Below, in pieces: positions 44,997-53,144 of a stretch of DNA of 63,090 nt. The DNA is taken from the NCBI RefSeq assembly GCF_002154555.1, contig NZ_MUNF01000119.1, positions 1-63,090 of the forward strand. The letters run 5' to 3'. The notes under the pieces were generated by a model that did no database searches, was not told the DNA's origin, and saw nothing but the letters and a program-made list of their open reading frames with translations. Numbering within the stretch: position 1 is the stretch's first letter; each line of letters begins with the position of its first letter. The translations under genes were made by a program, and so were the position numbers. This stretch comes from Streptomyces murinus. GTDB lineage: Bacteria > Actinomycetota > Actinomycetes > Streptomycetales > Streptomycetaceae.

Positions 44997-45817
44997 TTCA
45001 CTGCTCCCAACGACAGGCCCTGGACCAGCTTGTCCTGGGCGGCGAACCCCGCGGCGAGCACCGGCAGGGAGATGACCAGCGAGGCGGCGCACACCTTGGC
45101 CAGGAACAGGCCCTGGCTGGTGATGAAGCCGGTCAGGAAGACGGGCGCGGTCTCGGCGACGACACCGGTGAGCACCCGGGCGAACAGCAGCTCGTTCCAG
45201 CTGAAGATGAAGCAGATCAGTGCCGTCGCCGCGATGCCGGGCAGCGCGATGGGGGCGACGACCCGGGCGAGGATCGTCGGCAGCCGGGCCCCGTCCACCC
45301 GGGCCGCCTCGATGACCGCGACCGGCACCTCGGCGAGGAAGGACTGCATCATCCACACCGCGATCGGCAGGTTCATCGCGGTGTAGAGGACGACCAGCAG
45401 CCAGATGTCGTCGAGCGTCCCGGTGTGCTTGGCGAACAGATAGATCGGCAGCAGTCCCGCGACGGCCGGGAGCATCTTCGTGGACAGGAAGAAGAACAGC
45501 ACGTCCGTCCATTTGCGCACCGGCCGGATCGACAGCGCGTAGGCGGCGGGGAGGGCGAGCAGCAGGACGAAGAGCGTGGAGACCACCGATGCCACCGCCG
45601 AGTTGATCAGCGCGGGCCAGGGGCTCGCCCCACCGCCGACGCCGAAGAACTCGCGGTAGCCGTCCAGGGTGAGGGCGGCGCCGAAGGACGGCGGGTTGGT
45701 CGCCGCGTCCTGCTCGGAGTGGAAGGAGGTCAGCGCCATCCAGGCGATGGGCAGGAAGAAGACGATGCCGGCCAGCCAGGCCACGAGGCCCAGGCCATGG
45801 CGTCGCAGCGCGGTCAT
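44993..45817 (-). CDS. Carbohydrate ABC transporter permease (MalG type)
   Basis: The 274-residue product has six membrane helices and the EAA loop EAARVDGARLPTILARVVAPIALPG, which contacts the ATPase. It forms the importer with the MalF-type permease, whose stop overlaps this start. No ATPase gene is in the operon, so a shared ATPase such as MsiK, typical of streptomycetes, is expected to drive it. That is an inference from the missing gene. Confidence 0.92.
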   Translation of the reverse strand: MTALRRHGLGLVAWLAGIVFFLPIAWMALTSFHSEQDAATNPPSFGAALTLDGYREFFGVGGGASPWPALINSAVASVVSTLFVLLLALPAAYALSIRPVRKWTDVLFFFLSTKMLPAVAGLLPIYLFAKHTGTLDDIWLLVVLYTAMNLPIAVWMMQSFLAEVPVAVIEAARVDGARLPTILARVVAPIALPGIAATALICFIFSWNELLFARVLTGVVAETAPVFLTGFITSQGLFLAKVCAASLVISLPVLAAGFAAQDKLVQGLSLGAVK

Positions 45818-46752
45818 GAGCGGGCCACCTCCTCGCGGAACAGGGACGAGACCACGCGCAGGGCGAAGGTCGCGATGACAAGGGAGCCGATGACGACCAG
45901 GACGCCCGCGGCCGAGGCGAGGCCGTTCTCATGGGCCTGGTAGAAGCTCTGGTAGACGGTGTACGGCAGGTTCGCCGTGCCGAGGCCGCCGGAGGTGATG
46001 GTGAACACCGCGTCGAAGTTCTGCACGATGTAGATCGAGCCGAGCAGGGCGCCCAGTTCGAGGTAGCGGCGCAGATGGGGCAGGGTGAGATGGCGGAAGA
46101 TCTGCCAGTCGCCCGCGCCGTCGACCCGGGCCGCCTCGATCTGCTCCCGGTCCCGGCTCTGGAGCCCGGCCAGCAGGATCAGCATCATGAACGGTGTCCA
46201 CTGCCACACCAGGGACGCCTCCACCGCGAGCAGCGGGGTGTTCGAGATCCAGTCCGGCTGGGGGCCGCCGACGTAGTGCAACAGCCCGTTGAGCAGGCCG
46301 TACTCAGGGTTGTAGAGCACATGTTTCCAGAGCAGCGCGGCGGCCACCGGCACCACAAGGAAAGGCGCGATCAGCAGGGTACGGACGACGCCCCGGCCGC
46401 GGAAGCGCCGGTCCAGGAGCAGGGCGAGGAGCAGCCCGAGCACCAGGCTGGCCAGCACCACCGCCACGGTGAGCAGGACCGTCGTCCACACCGAGTGGCG
46501 CAGGTCCGCATCGGTGAGCACCTGGCGGTAGTTGGCGAGGCCGGTGAAGCGGCGGGCCTTGGGGTAGAGGGCGTTCCAGTCGAAGAACGAGATCACCAGC
46601 GTGGCCACGAAGGGCAGTTGGGTGACCGCGATCATGAAGACGAGGGCGGGCAGCAAAGGGGCCCGGGTGGCCCAGGCGCGCAGCCGGGCCGGGGGCCGTT
46701 TCAGCGGCCGGGCGGAGGCGGCCGGGTACGGGGCCGTGGTGGTGGCGGTCAT
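45814..46752 (-). CDS. Carbohydrate ABC transporter permease (MalF type)
   Basis: The 312-residue product has a short basic N-terminus, six hydrophobic helices starting at LLPALVFMIAVTQLPFVATL, and the EAA loop EQIEAARVDGAGDWQIFRHLTLPHL. ATG 46752 overlaps the binding-protein stop at 46749 and its own stop overlaps the next permease (ATGA). The frame runs open to 48177 in the wrong register; that part is the binding-protein gene. Confidence 0.92.
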   Translation of the reverse strand: MTATTTAPYPAASARPLKRPPARLRAWATRAPLLPALVFMIAVTQLPFVATLVISFFDWNALYPKARRFTGLANYRQVLTDADLRHSVWTTVLLTVAVVLASLVLGLLLALLLDRRFRGRGVVRTLLIAPFLVVPVAAALLWKHVLYNPEYGLLNGLLHYVGGPQPDWISNTPLLAVEASLVWQWTPFMMLILLAGLQSRDREQIEAARVDGAGDWQIFRHLTLPHLRRYLELGALLGSIYIVQNFDAVFTITSGGLGTANLPYTVYQSFYQAHENGLASAAGVLVVIGSLVIATFALRVVSSLFREEVARS

Positions 46753-48119
46753 CGTCCCTCGTACTCCTTGGAGATCTTCTCGGCGAGCTGCTGGGACTTC
46801 TTCAGGGCCGCGTCGACGGACTGGCGTCCGGCGATGGCCGCGCTGATCTCCTGGGAGACCCTGGTGCCGAGATCGGTGAACTCGGGGATGTCGACGAACT
46901 GGATGCCGGGCGCGGGGCGGGGCTGCACGCCGGGGTCGCCGGGGCGGCTGCTCTCGATGGCCTGCCGGGTCATCTCCTGGAAGGCCGCGGCGGATCGCCG
47001 GTAGTCGGCGTTGTCGTACGTCGAAGCCCGCTTGCCCGCCGGGACGTTCGGCCAGCCGCTGGTCTCTCCGACCAGCTGCTCGTACTCCTTGCTCGACGCC
47101 CAGGAGACGAACTTCCAGGCCTTGTCGGGGTTGTGGGAGGCGTGCTGGATGCCCCAGGCCCAGGTGTAGAGCCAGCCGGAGGAGGCGGTCCGCTCGACGG
47201 GGGCGGGGGCGTAGCCGAGCTTGCCCTTGACCGGGGAGCCCTTCGCCTCCAGGGAGCCGGCCGCGGAGGTGGCGTCGTACCACATGGCGACCTTGCCCTG
47301 CGTCATGTCGTTCAGGCACTCGGCGAACCCGGACTGCGCGGCGCCGGACTCGCCGTGCGCGCGGACCAGGTCGACATAGAACTTCGTCGCCTTGCGGAAT
47401 GCGGGCGAGTCCAGCCGCGCCTTCCAGTCCTTGTCGAACCAGGTGCCGCCGAAGGTGTTCACGACCGTGGTCAGCGGCGCCGCCATCTCGCCCCAGCCGG
47501 GCAGTCCGCGCAGGCAGATGCCCCGCATACCGGGCCGCGCGCCGTCGGCCTGCGCGGCGAGGTGGGCCACCTGCTGCCAGGTGGGGTGGGCGGGCATGGT
47601 CAGGCCCTTCGCCGCGAACACGTCCTTGCGGTACATCAGGAAGGACGACTCGCCGTAGAAGGGCTGCCCGTAGAGCTTGCCGTCGTCGCCGGTGAGGGAG
47701 GCGCGCATCGGCGCCAGTACGTCCTTCTCGTCGTACGACGGGTCCTTCGCGACGTAGCCGTCCATCGGGCGCAGCCAGCCGTTGCGGGCGTAGATCGGGA
47801 TCTCGTAGTTGGAGAGGGTGGCGACGTCGTACTGGCCCGCCTGGTTGGCGAAGTCCTGGCTGATCTTGTCGCGGACGTCGTTCTCCGGCAGCACGGTGAA
47901 GTTCACCTTGATGCCGGTCTCCTTGGTGAAATGCGTGGCGGTGAGCTTCTGGAGCTCCACCATCTGGGGGTTGTTGACCATCAGTACGTTGATCGAGTCG
48001 CCGCCGGATCCGGCTCCGCCCGCCCCGACCCAGCAGCCGGACAGCAGGGGGGTGAGCAGCGTCCCTGCGGCGGCCAGGACGAGCAGGGCTCGTGGCCTCC
48101 GTCGGCTCGGGGTGCGCAT
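46749..48119 (-). CDS. Extracellular sugar-binding lipoprotein of an ABC importer
   Basis: The 456-residue product has a lipoprotein signal peptide with the lipobox LLSGC (residues 25-29). The rest is a SBP_bac_1-type solute-binding protein (VATLSNYEIPIYARNGWLRPM, AWGIQHASHNPDKAWKFVSWAS). The neighbouring zinc dehydrogenase and DeoR regulator suggest a polyol such as mannitol or sorbitol. ATG 48119 has CAGGAGTG upstream. It is the first gene of the binding protein-permease-permease-dehydrogenase operon. Confidence 0.93.
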   Translation of the reverse strand: MRTPSRRRPRALLVLAAAGTLLTPLLSGCWVGAGGAGSGGDSINVLMVNNPQMVELQKLTATHFTKETGIKVNFTVLPENDVRDKISQDFANQAGQYDVATLSNYEIPIYARNGWLRPMDGYVAKDPSYDEKDVLAPMRASLTGDDGKLYGQPFYGESSFLMYRKDVFAAKGLTMPAHPTWQQVAHLAAQADGARPGMRGICLRGLPGWGEMAAPLTTVVNTFGGTWFDKDWKARLDSPAFRKATKFYVDLVRAHGESGAAQSGFAECLNDMTQGKVAMWYDATSAAGSLEAKGSPVKGKLGYAPAPVERTASSGWLYTWAWGIQHASHNPDKAWKFVSWASSKEYEQLVGETSGWPNVPAGKRASTYDNADYRRSAAAFQEMTRQAIESSRPGDPGVQPRPAPGIQFVDIPEFTDLGTRVSQEISAAIAGRQSVDAALKKSQQLAEKISKEYEGR

Positions 48120-48198
48120 GGATCACTCCTGGATGTATGGGGATATAAGGGGTGTTCAGTGGGTGGGGAGCGCCCACGGGGGACGGGAGAGGGGCATC

Positions 48199-48966
48199 TC
48201 AGACCCGGATGACCTGCGGACCCAGCAGGGCGTAGCGATGGGCCTCGGCCACCGGGAGCTGGGTGCTGGTCACGATCGCCTCCAGCGCGCCGACGTCCGC
48301 GAACCGGCAGAAGCTCGCCGCGCCGAACTTGGTGTGCACGCCCGCGAACACGGTGCGCCGCGCCGCCCGCATCGCCTGCGCCTTGACCTCGCCGACCGCC
48401 GGATCGGGCGTGGTCAAGCCGTGCTCGCGGGAGATGCCGTTGGCGCCGACATAGGCGAGGTCGAGGACGAAGCCGGACAGCATCGTGGTCGTCCAGTGGT
48501 CGACGGTGGCCAGCGTGCCGGCCCGTACCCGGCCGCCGAGGAGCAGCACCTGGACGTGGTCCGCCCCGGCAAGGGCGCCCGCGACCGGCAGGGACGCGGT
48601 GACCACGGTCAGCGGCCGGTCCCTCGGCAGGGCCTCGGCGATGAGCTGCGGAGTGAAGCCCTCGTCGACGAAGACGGTCTCGGCGTCGCCCAGCAACTCG
48701 GCCGCGGCGGCGGCGATCCGGCGCTTCTCGGGCACCTGGCTGGTGGCCCGGAAGGCCAGCGTGGTCTCGAACCCGGCGCTCTCCACCGGGTAGGCCCCGC
48801 CATGGGTGCGGCGGATCAGCCCGTGGTCCTCCAGAGCGCGCAGATCACGCCGGACGGTCTCCTTGGCCACGCCCAGTCCGGCGGCGAGTGCGGTGACATC
48901 GACCGCGCCGGTGGCGCGCGCGGCCCGCACGATCTCGCGTCGGCGTTCCTCCGCCGTTCCGGTCAT
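48199..48966 (-). CDS. DeoR-family transcription regulator
   Basis: The 255-residue product has the DeoR helix-turn-helix near residues 6-55 (RRREIVRAARATGAVDVTAL, VAKETVRRDLRALEDHGLIRRTHGG). The C-terminal DeoR sensor domain has VFVDEGFTPQLIAEALP and a typical LLLGGRVR motif that binds a phosphorylated sugar. ATG 48966 is supported by GGAGGAGGG 7 bases upstream; the open frame extends to 49308 without homology. It probably controls the adjacent sugar operon and the divergent gene at 49352. Confidence 0.92.
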   Translation of the reverse strand: MTGTAEERRREIVRAARATGAVDVTALAAGLGVAKETVRRDLRALEDHGLIRRTHGGAYPVESAGFETTLAFRATSQVPEKRRIAAAAAELLGDAETVFVDEGFTPQLIAEALPRDRPLTVVTASLPVAGALAGADHVQVLLLGGRVRAGTLATVDHWTTTMLSGFVLDLAYVGANGISREHGLTTPDPAVGEVKAQAMRAARRTVFAGVHTKFGAASFCRFADVGALEAIVTSTQLPVAEAHRYALLGPQVIRV

Positions 48967-49351
48967 CTCGTCACCCTCCTCCCCGCGGAACTGCCCGTTC
49001 GGGCCCATGGGGGAAGTTGTACCGTCGGTCCGCCGCCCTGACCAGGCTTGTTGCCCGCCCGATGCTGCCCGCTTGAGCCCGTTTGCCGGGCGTGCTGCCC
49101 GCCGCGGACCTGCGCGGCGGCGCGGGCCGGTGTGGAAACGGGCGGCGCGCATGCCCGGATGCGGGGCCGGAGAGGCCCGTTCGACGCCCGTTCGCCCGTT
49201 TCCGGGCGGCGCGAGGGGATCCGGGGCGGCGCGATGTAGCCCGGAACCGCTCATGGGGCGTCCGGTGTTGACCGCCTCGCGAGGCCCCCTTAGCGTGAGC
49301 CCGTTCATGCATATGGACGATGGTCAGAGGAATGTACGCCGAGGAGTCCGC
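48967..49351. promoter_or_regulatory. Divergent control region with promoter and putative operator
   Basis: This 385-base gap is full of GCCCGTTT/GCCCGTTCG-type short direct repeats between 49075 and 49215. A clear promoter toward the plus strand is TTGACC (49268-49273), 17 bases, TAGCGT (49291-49296). Just after it, GTTCAT-GCAT-ATGGAC (49303-49318) is an inverted repeat with one G-T pair, at the expected transcription start and suited to be the DeoR operator. I see no gene in it. Confidence 0.5.
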
Positions 49352-50515
49352 GTGAAGGCCGCCGCGTTCGTCTACCCCTGGGACGTCAACGGGGACCCCG
49401 ACGCCCCCGCCCGCATCGCCGGGCTCGGCGTCGAGCAGGTGACCCTCGCCGCCGCCTACCACTCCACCCGCGCCCTGACCCCGCGCCACCCCCGCCATCG
49501 CGTCGTCACCGCCGAACACGCGGCCGTCCTCTATCCGCCGGGCGACCACTGGACCGGCCGCACCCCGCGCCCGTACCCCGCAGGCCGCTGGGCCCCCGGC
49601 GACGCCCACGGCGAGGCGGCCCGGGCGCTCGCCGGCGCCGGTCTCGCGGTGCACACCTGGGTGGTCCTCGCGCACAACTCCCGCCTGGGCGCGGAACATC
49701 CGGACACCTCCGTCGTCAACGCCTACGGCGACCGCTACCCCTGGGCGCCCTGCATCGCCCAGGAGGCCACCCGCGCCTACCTCGTCGACCTCGCCGCCGA
49801 GGCCGCCGTACGCCCCGGCGCGCAGGGCACCGAACTGGAGTCCCTCGGCTGGTACGGACTGGCGCATCTACACGCCCACGACAAGATCTCCGGTGTGCCC
49901 CTGGGCGAGGCCGGGGAGTACCTGATGTCCCTGTGCTTCTGTCCCTCCTGCCGTGCGGGCTACGGCGAACAGGGCCTGGAAGTAGAGGAGTTGGCCACTG
50001 CCGTACGGGCCGCCCTGGAGTCGCTGTGGCGGGGCGCGGTGGTCGACGGCGGCCTGCCTGCGGTGCCGGAACTGCTCGGCGAGGAGCGGGCCGCCGCCGT
50101 CCGGGCCTGGCGGGACAGGACGGCCCGGAGCCTCCAGGAGGAGGCCGTGGCCGCCGTGCGCGCCGCCGCGCCCGCCGGGTTCCAGATCCTGCTGCACGCC
50201 GACCCCGTCCCCGAGCACTGCGGCGCGAACGCGGGCGTCGACCCGGCCCACATCCTCTCCGTGGCCGACGGAGTCGTGGTCCCCTGCACCGCGGGCACGG
50301 CACCGCTGGCACCCTTCGCCGCGCACGCGGGGGAGCGGACCGTGCTGGCCGCCAACTTCACCGTCGTCTCCGGGATGGGCGGCAGCCCCCGCACCCTCGG
50401 GGCGGACGCGGCCCGCGCCCGGGCGGCCGGCGCGACCGAACTGCGGCTGTATCACGCCGGGTTGGCATCGGACGGGGATCTCGCGGCGGTGCGCGAGGCG
50501 CTGGCGGCGCGCTGA
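49352..50515 (+). CDS. Unknown protein, possible TIM-barrel glycoside-hydrolase-like enzyme
   Basis: The 387-residue product begins VKAAAFVYPWDVNGDPDAPARIAGLGVEQV and has AYHSTRAL, a GLAVHTWVVLAHN strand, WAPCIAQEATRAYLVDLAAE, and CFCPSCRAGYGEQG with a CXCXXC cluster. These resemble sugar-acting beta/alpha-barrel proteins with a motif like CFCxxCR, but I cannot name a family. It has no signal peptide, so it acts in the cytosol. GTG 49352 has GAGGAG 6 bases upstream. It is divergent from the DeoR gene and near the polyol importer, so it likely handles a carbohydrate. Confidence 0.7.
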   Translation: MKAAAFVYPWDVNGDPDAPARIAGLGVEQVTLAAAYHSTRALTPRHPRHRVVTAEHAAVLYPPGDHWTGRTPRPYPAGRWAPGDAHGEAARALAGAGLAVHTWVVLAHNSRLGAEHPDTSVVNAYGDRYPWAPCIAQEATRAYLVDLAAEAAVRPGAQGTELESLGWYGLAHLHAHDKISGVPLGEAGEYLMSLCFCPSCRAGYGEQGLEVEELATAVRAALESLWRGAVVDGGLPAVPELLGEERAAAVRAWRDRTARSLQEEAVAAVRAAAPAGFQILLHADPVPEHCGANAGVDPAHILSVADGVVVPCTAGTAPLAPFAAHAGERTVLAANFTVVSGMGGSPRTLGADAARARAAGATELRLYHAGLASDGDLAAVREALAAR

Positions 50516-51292
50516 ACCAGCGGCCGCGGTCGCCACCATCGCCAGGCCGTAGCAGGGCAGCAGCAGCCCGGGACCCGCCAGTTCGACCAGAGCGGCGCCC
50601 GCCGCGAGCCCGATGACGTTCGGCGTGAACATCAGCGTGCTCGCGGTGGCCGACACCCGGCCGAGCAGCGCGTCCGGGGTTTCCCGCTGCACGGCGGTGA
50701 GCGCGGCCGTCAGCACACAGGGCAGACCGAGATCGGATGCCAGCGAGGACGCGAGCGCCACCGGGTCGGACGGGACGGCCCGCGCGATCACCGCGAGCCC
50801 GGTCAGGGCTGTGCCCGCCGCCGCGAACCGCCGGGCGCCCAGCCGGCGCAGCGCGGGGCCGGTGAGCAGCCCGACCGTCACCGAGCCCGCGCCCTGGACG
50901 GCGTACAGGACGCCCGCGTAGGCGGGGGAGTGGCCGAGGCGGTCGATCACGGCGTACAGCGCGGCACCGGCGAGGGAGGTGAGCAGCAGTGTCGTACCGC
51001 CAGCCCGGACCAGGGGGCGCAGGCCGTCATGGCGCCACAGGTACCGGACGCCCTCGGCGGTACGGCGGCGCCAGTCGCCGTCCGGGGGCACCGGACGCTC
51101 CTCGCGCACGCGCAGCAGGGCGCACAGCCCGGCCGTGGCGGCGAAGCCGGCCGCGTCCAGAGCGGCGACGGCCGGGCCGCCGAAGGCCGCGTACAGACCG
51201 GCGCCGGTGAGCGGGGCGACGAGCTTCATGCCCTCGGTGACCGTCATCCGCAGTCCGTTGAAGTCACCGAAGAGGTCGGCATGCCGAACCAT
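50516..51292 (-). pseudogene. 5'-truncated MFS transporter remnant
   Basis: The minus-strand frame encodes the second half of an MFS exporter: VTEGMKLVAPLTGAGLYAAFGG, RYLWRHDGLRPLVRAGGTTLLLTS, YAVQGAGSVTVGLLTGPALRRLG, then TLMFTPNVIGLAAGAALVELAG. It corresponds to about helix 5 onward; the first 130 residues, including the helix 2-3 signature loop, are absent. Downstream the frame stays open to 49868 but only because it runs antisense through the neighbouring gene. It is therefore a fragment, probably not a working pump. It is related to, but different from, the intact MFS gene at 6425. Confidence 0.6.
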
Positions 51293-51399
51293 GGTGGCAC
51301 TGAGGAGGGCCCCCGTGGATCGGTCGGATTCCCTGTGCGCCGATGAGTTCCGGGCCGCCGGCCGGTCCTCCCCTGAGGAACTCGCCCTAAGGAGCCGCC

Positions 51400-51993
51400 A
51401 TGACCACGACCATGATCGACCTAGGACCCCAGACCCGTCTGGTGGCGCGGCTGGCCCGGGCGGTCACCGACGAGCAGCTGGCGGCCCCGACCCCGTGCCC
51501 CGCATACGCGGTACGGGAGTTGCTGGGCCACCTGCACGGGCTGTCCGTCGCCTTCCGTGACGCCGCCCGCAAGGATCTCGGCCCGACCACCGACACCGGC
51601 CCCGGCGCCGCCCTCCCGGTCCTCGCCCCCGGCTGGCGTGCCGAACTGCCGAAGGCGCTGGACGAACTGGCCGACGCCTGGTGCGACCCGGCCGCCTGGA
51701 CCGGTATGACCCGCGCGGGCGGGGTGGACCTGCCCGGCGCGGTCGGGGGCGCCGTCGTCGCCGACGAACTGGTCGTCCACGGCTGGGACCTGGCCCGCGC
51801 CCTCGGCCACGCCTACACCCCCGACCCGGCCGCGCTGGACGCCGCCCGGTCCTTCCTCCTCGCCGCCGCGCAGGACCCCGGCCGGGGCGGTGGCATCTTC
51901 GGCCCCGTCGTCCCGACCCCCGAGGACGCCTCCCCGCTGGACCGCGCGCTCGGCCTGAGCGGCCGTGACCCGGGGTGGCGGCCGGCCGCGTGA
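51400..51993 (+). CDS. TIGR03086-family (mycothiol-dependent/DinB-like) protein
   Basis: The 197-residue product belongs to the TIGR03086 group of the DinB/maleylpyruvate-isomerase-like fold. It has PTPCPAYAVRELLGHLHGLSVAF, with the metal-binding His, and ADELVVHGWDLARALG, with a second His near residue 128. Such proteins are metal-dependent thiol enzymes or bind mycothiol; the substrate is unknown. ATG 51400 is preceded by TAAGGAGCCGCC, a strong ribosome site. It is monocistronic with a terminator at 52061. Confidence 0.85.
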   Translation: MTTTMIDLGPQTRLVARLARAVTDEQLAAPTPCPAYAVRELLGHLHGLSVAFRDAARKDLGPTTDTGPGAALPVLAPGWRAELPKALDELADAWCDPAAWTGMTRAGGVDLPGAVGGAVVADELVVHGWDLARALGHAYTPDPAALDAARSFLLAAAQDPGRGGGIFGPVVPTPEDASPLDRALGLSGRDPGWRPAA

Positions 51994-52060
51994 GGGGCCG
52001 GGGCCGGGTGTCCCACGTCCTGACTGCGCCCTGGGGGAACCCCTCTTGATGCCCGAATTC

Positions 52061-52089
52061 CCGCCCCGGAACACGGAGTTCCGGGGCGG
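52061..52089 (+). terminator. Terminator after the TIGR03086 gene
   Basis: Perfect 12-bp arms (52061-52072 and 52078-52089) with a 5-base loop. Confidence 0.8.
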
Positions 52090-52173
52090 CGCTCGGACAT
52101 GGCTGGAAAAAGACGTCCGTATCGATCGGGTAACAGGCCTCGCGGTACCGCTTGTTATGCGCGTAGACAATCC

Positions 52174-52186
52174 GTGACCTGGTCAC
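52174..52186. promoter_or_regulatory. Palindrome upstream of the HAD phosphatase
   Basis: GTGACC-T-GGTCAC is a perfect inverted repeat 30 bases before the ATG, in the promoter-proximal zone. Confidence 0.4.
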
Positions 52187-52215
52187 TCACTCTAGCCACC
52201 AGATCCGGAGAATCC

Positions 52216-53013
52216 ATGCGGAAGTCCCTCAGAGCGGCCGCCGCCGGCGCCGCCTGCGTCATCGCCGGTGCCGCCCTGTACGGCGCGGGCGCGGCCACCG
52301 CCGGTCAGTCGACGGCCAACTCCACCCACGAGCCCTACAACATCGGGCTCCTGACGAAGGACATCGACACCTACTACGGCACCACCGCCGACAGCAACGG
52401 CGTCTACCAGGCGTCGCCGACCAGCCCGTACGCCAAGGACCTGGCGCGGATCGACGCGGACGCCAAGAAGTACATCGACCGGGCCGCCCGTACCTCGCGC
52501 GCGCACCACCAGAAGCCCGCCGTCATGTTCGACATCGACGACACGGTGCTGCTGAGCCTCGACTACGAGAAGCGCAACAACTACGGCTACAGCTCGGCCA
52601 CCTGGAACGACTACGTCAACCAGGCCAACCGTCCCGCCGTCTTCGGCAGCCCCGAGCTGATCCGCTACGCCCAGTCCAAGGGCGTCGCGGTCTTCTACAA
52701 CTCGGGTCTCACCGAGGCGCAGCGCGGTGCCGCGGTCACCAACCTGAAGAGGGTCGGTGCCGACGTCAACCTGGACGCCGCCCACATGTTCCTCAAGGAC
52801 TCGGCCAACCCGCCGGCCTACCTGAAGGACTGCGCCACCCCGGGCACCTGGACGTGCACGACCGTCCAGTACAAGGCCGGTACCCGCAAGCACATCGAGA
52901 AGGACCTCGGCTACAAGATCGTCGCCGACTTCGGCGACCAGTACTCGGACCTGGACGGCGGCTACTCCGGCCGTACGTACAAGCTGCCGAACCCGACGTA
53001 CTTCGTCGGCTGA
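52216..53013 (+). CDS. Secreted HAD-type (class B/III-like) acid phosphatase
   Basis: The 265-residue product has an Ala-rich Sec signal peptide (residues 1-30, cut near ATAG-QS) and the HAD motif I MFDIDDTVLLS with nucleophile Asp106 and Asp108. Motif II lies in VFYNSGLT (Ser or Thr of the VxxxS/T type), the Lys in YKAGTRKHIEKD and motif IV in FGDQYSDLDGG. Two cysteines near residues 222-230 (DCATPGTWTC) could make a disulfide. It should release phosphate outside the cell. ATG 52216 follows GGAGAAT. Confidence 0.88.
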   Translation: MRKSLRAAAAGAACVIAGAALYGAGAATAGQSTANSTHEPYNIGLLTKDIDTYYGTTADSNGVYQASPTSPYAKDLARIDADAKKYIDRAARTSRAHHQKPAVMFDIDDTVLLSLDYEKRNNYGYSSATWNDYVNQANRPAVFGSPELIRYAQSKGVAVFYNSGLTEAQRGAAVTNLKRVGADVNLDAAHMFLKDSANPPAYLKDCATPGTWTCTTVQYKAGTRKHIEKDLGYKIVADFGDQYSDLDGGYSGRTYKLPNPTYFVG

Positions 53014-53060
53014 GACCTCCCGAACCTCCGTCCGAGGCCCTCGTAGGGCCCTCTGACGCC

Positions 53061-53110
53061 CGCGCCCCCGCCACCGGCCGCCGCATGGACGGCGCCGTGA
53101 CGGGGGCGCG
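53061..53110. terminator. Convergent terminator between HAD phosphatase and PBP genes
   Basis: CGCGCCCCCG (53061-53070) pairs perfectly with 53101-53110; a smaller hairpin lies in the 30-base loop. Confidence 0.6.
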
Positions 53111-53144
53111 GTGGTTCTCGCCGGCTGTCGGTGTGCCTAAAGCC

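Noticed and set aside
44007..45932. 641-residue minus-strand frame joining a dehydrogenase to a permease region
   Set aside because: Only the C-terminal 329 residues, from ATG 44996, match a protein family; the rest is the permease genes read in the wrong frame.
45814..48177. 787-residue frame over permease and binding protein
   Set aside because: Residues before ATG 46752 are the wrong frame of the binding-protein gene.
49868..50515. Extension of the MFS remnant frame to 49868
   Set aside because: The composition becomes shadow-like and it is antisense to the 387-residue gene; MFS similarity stops near 50515.
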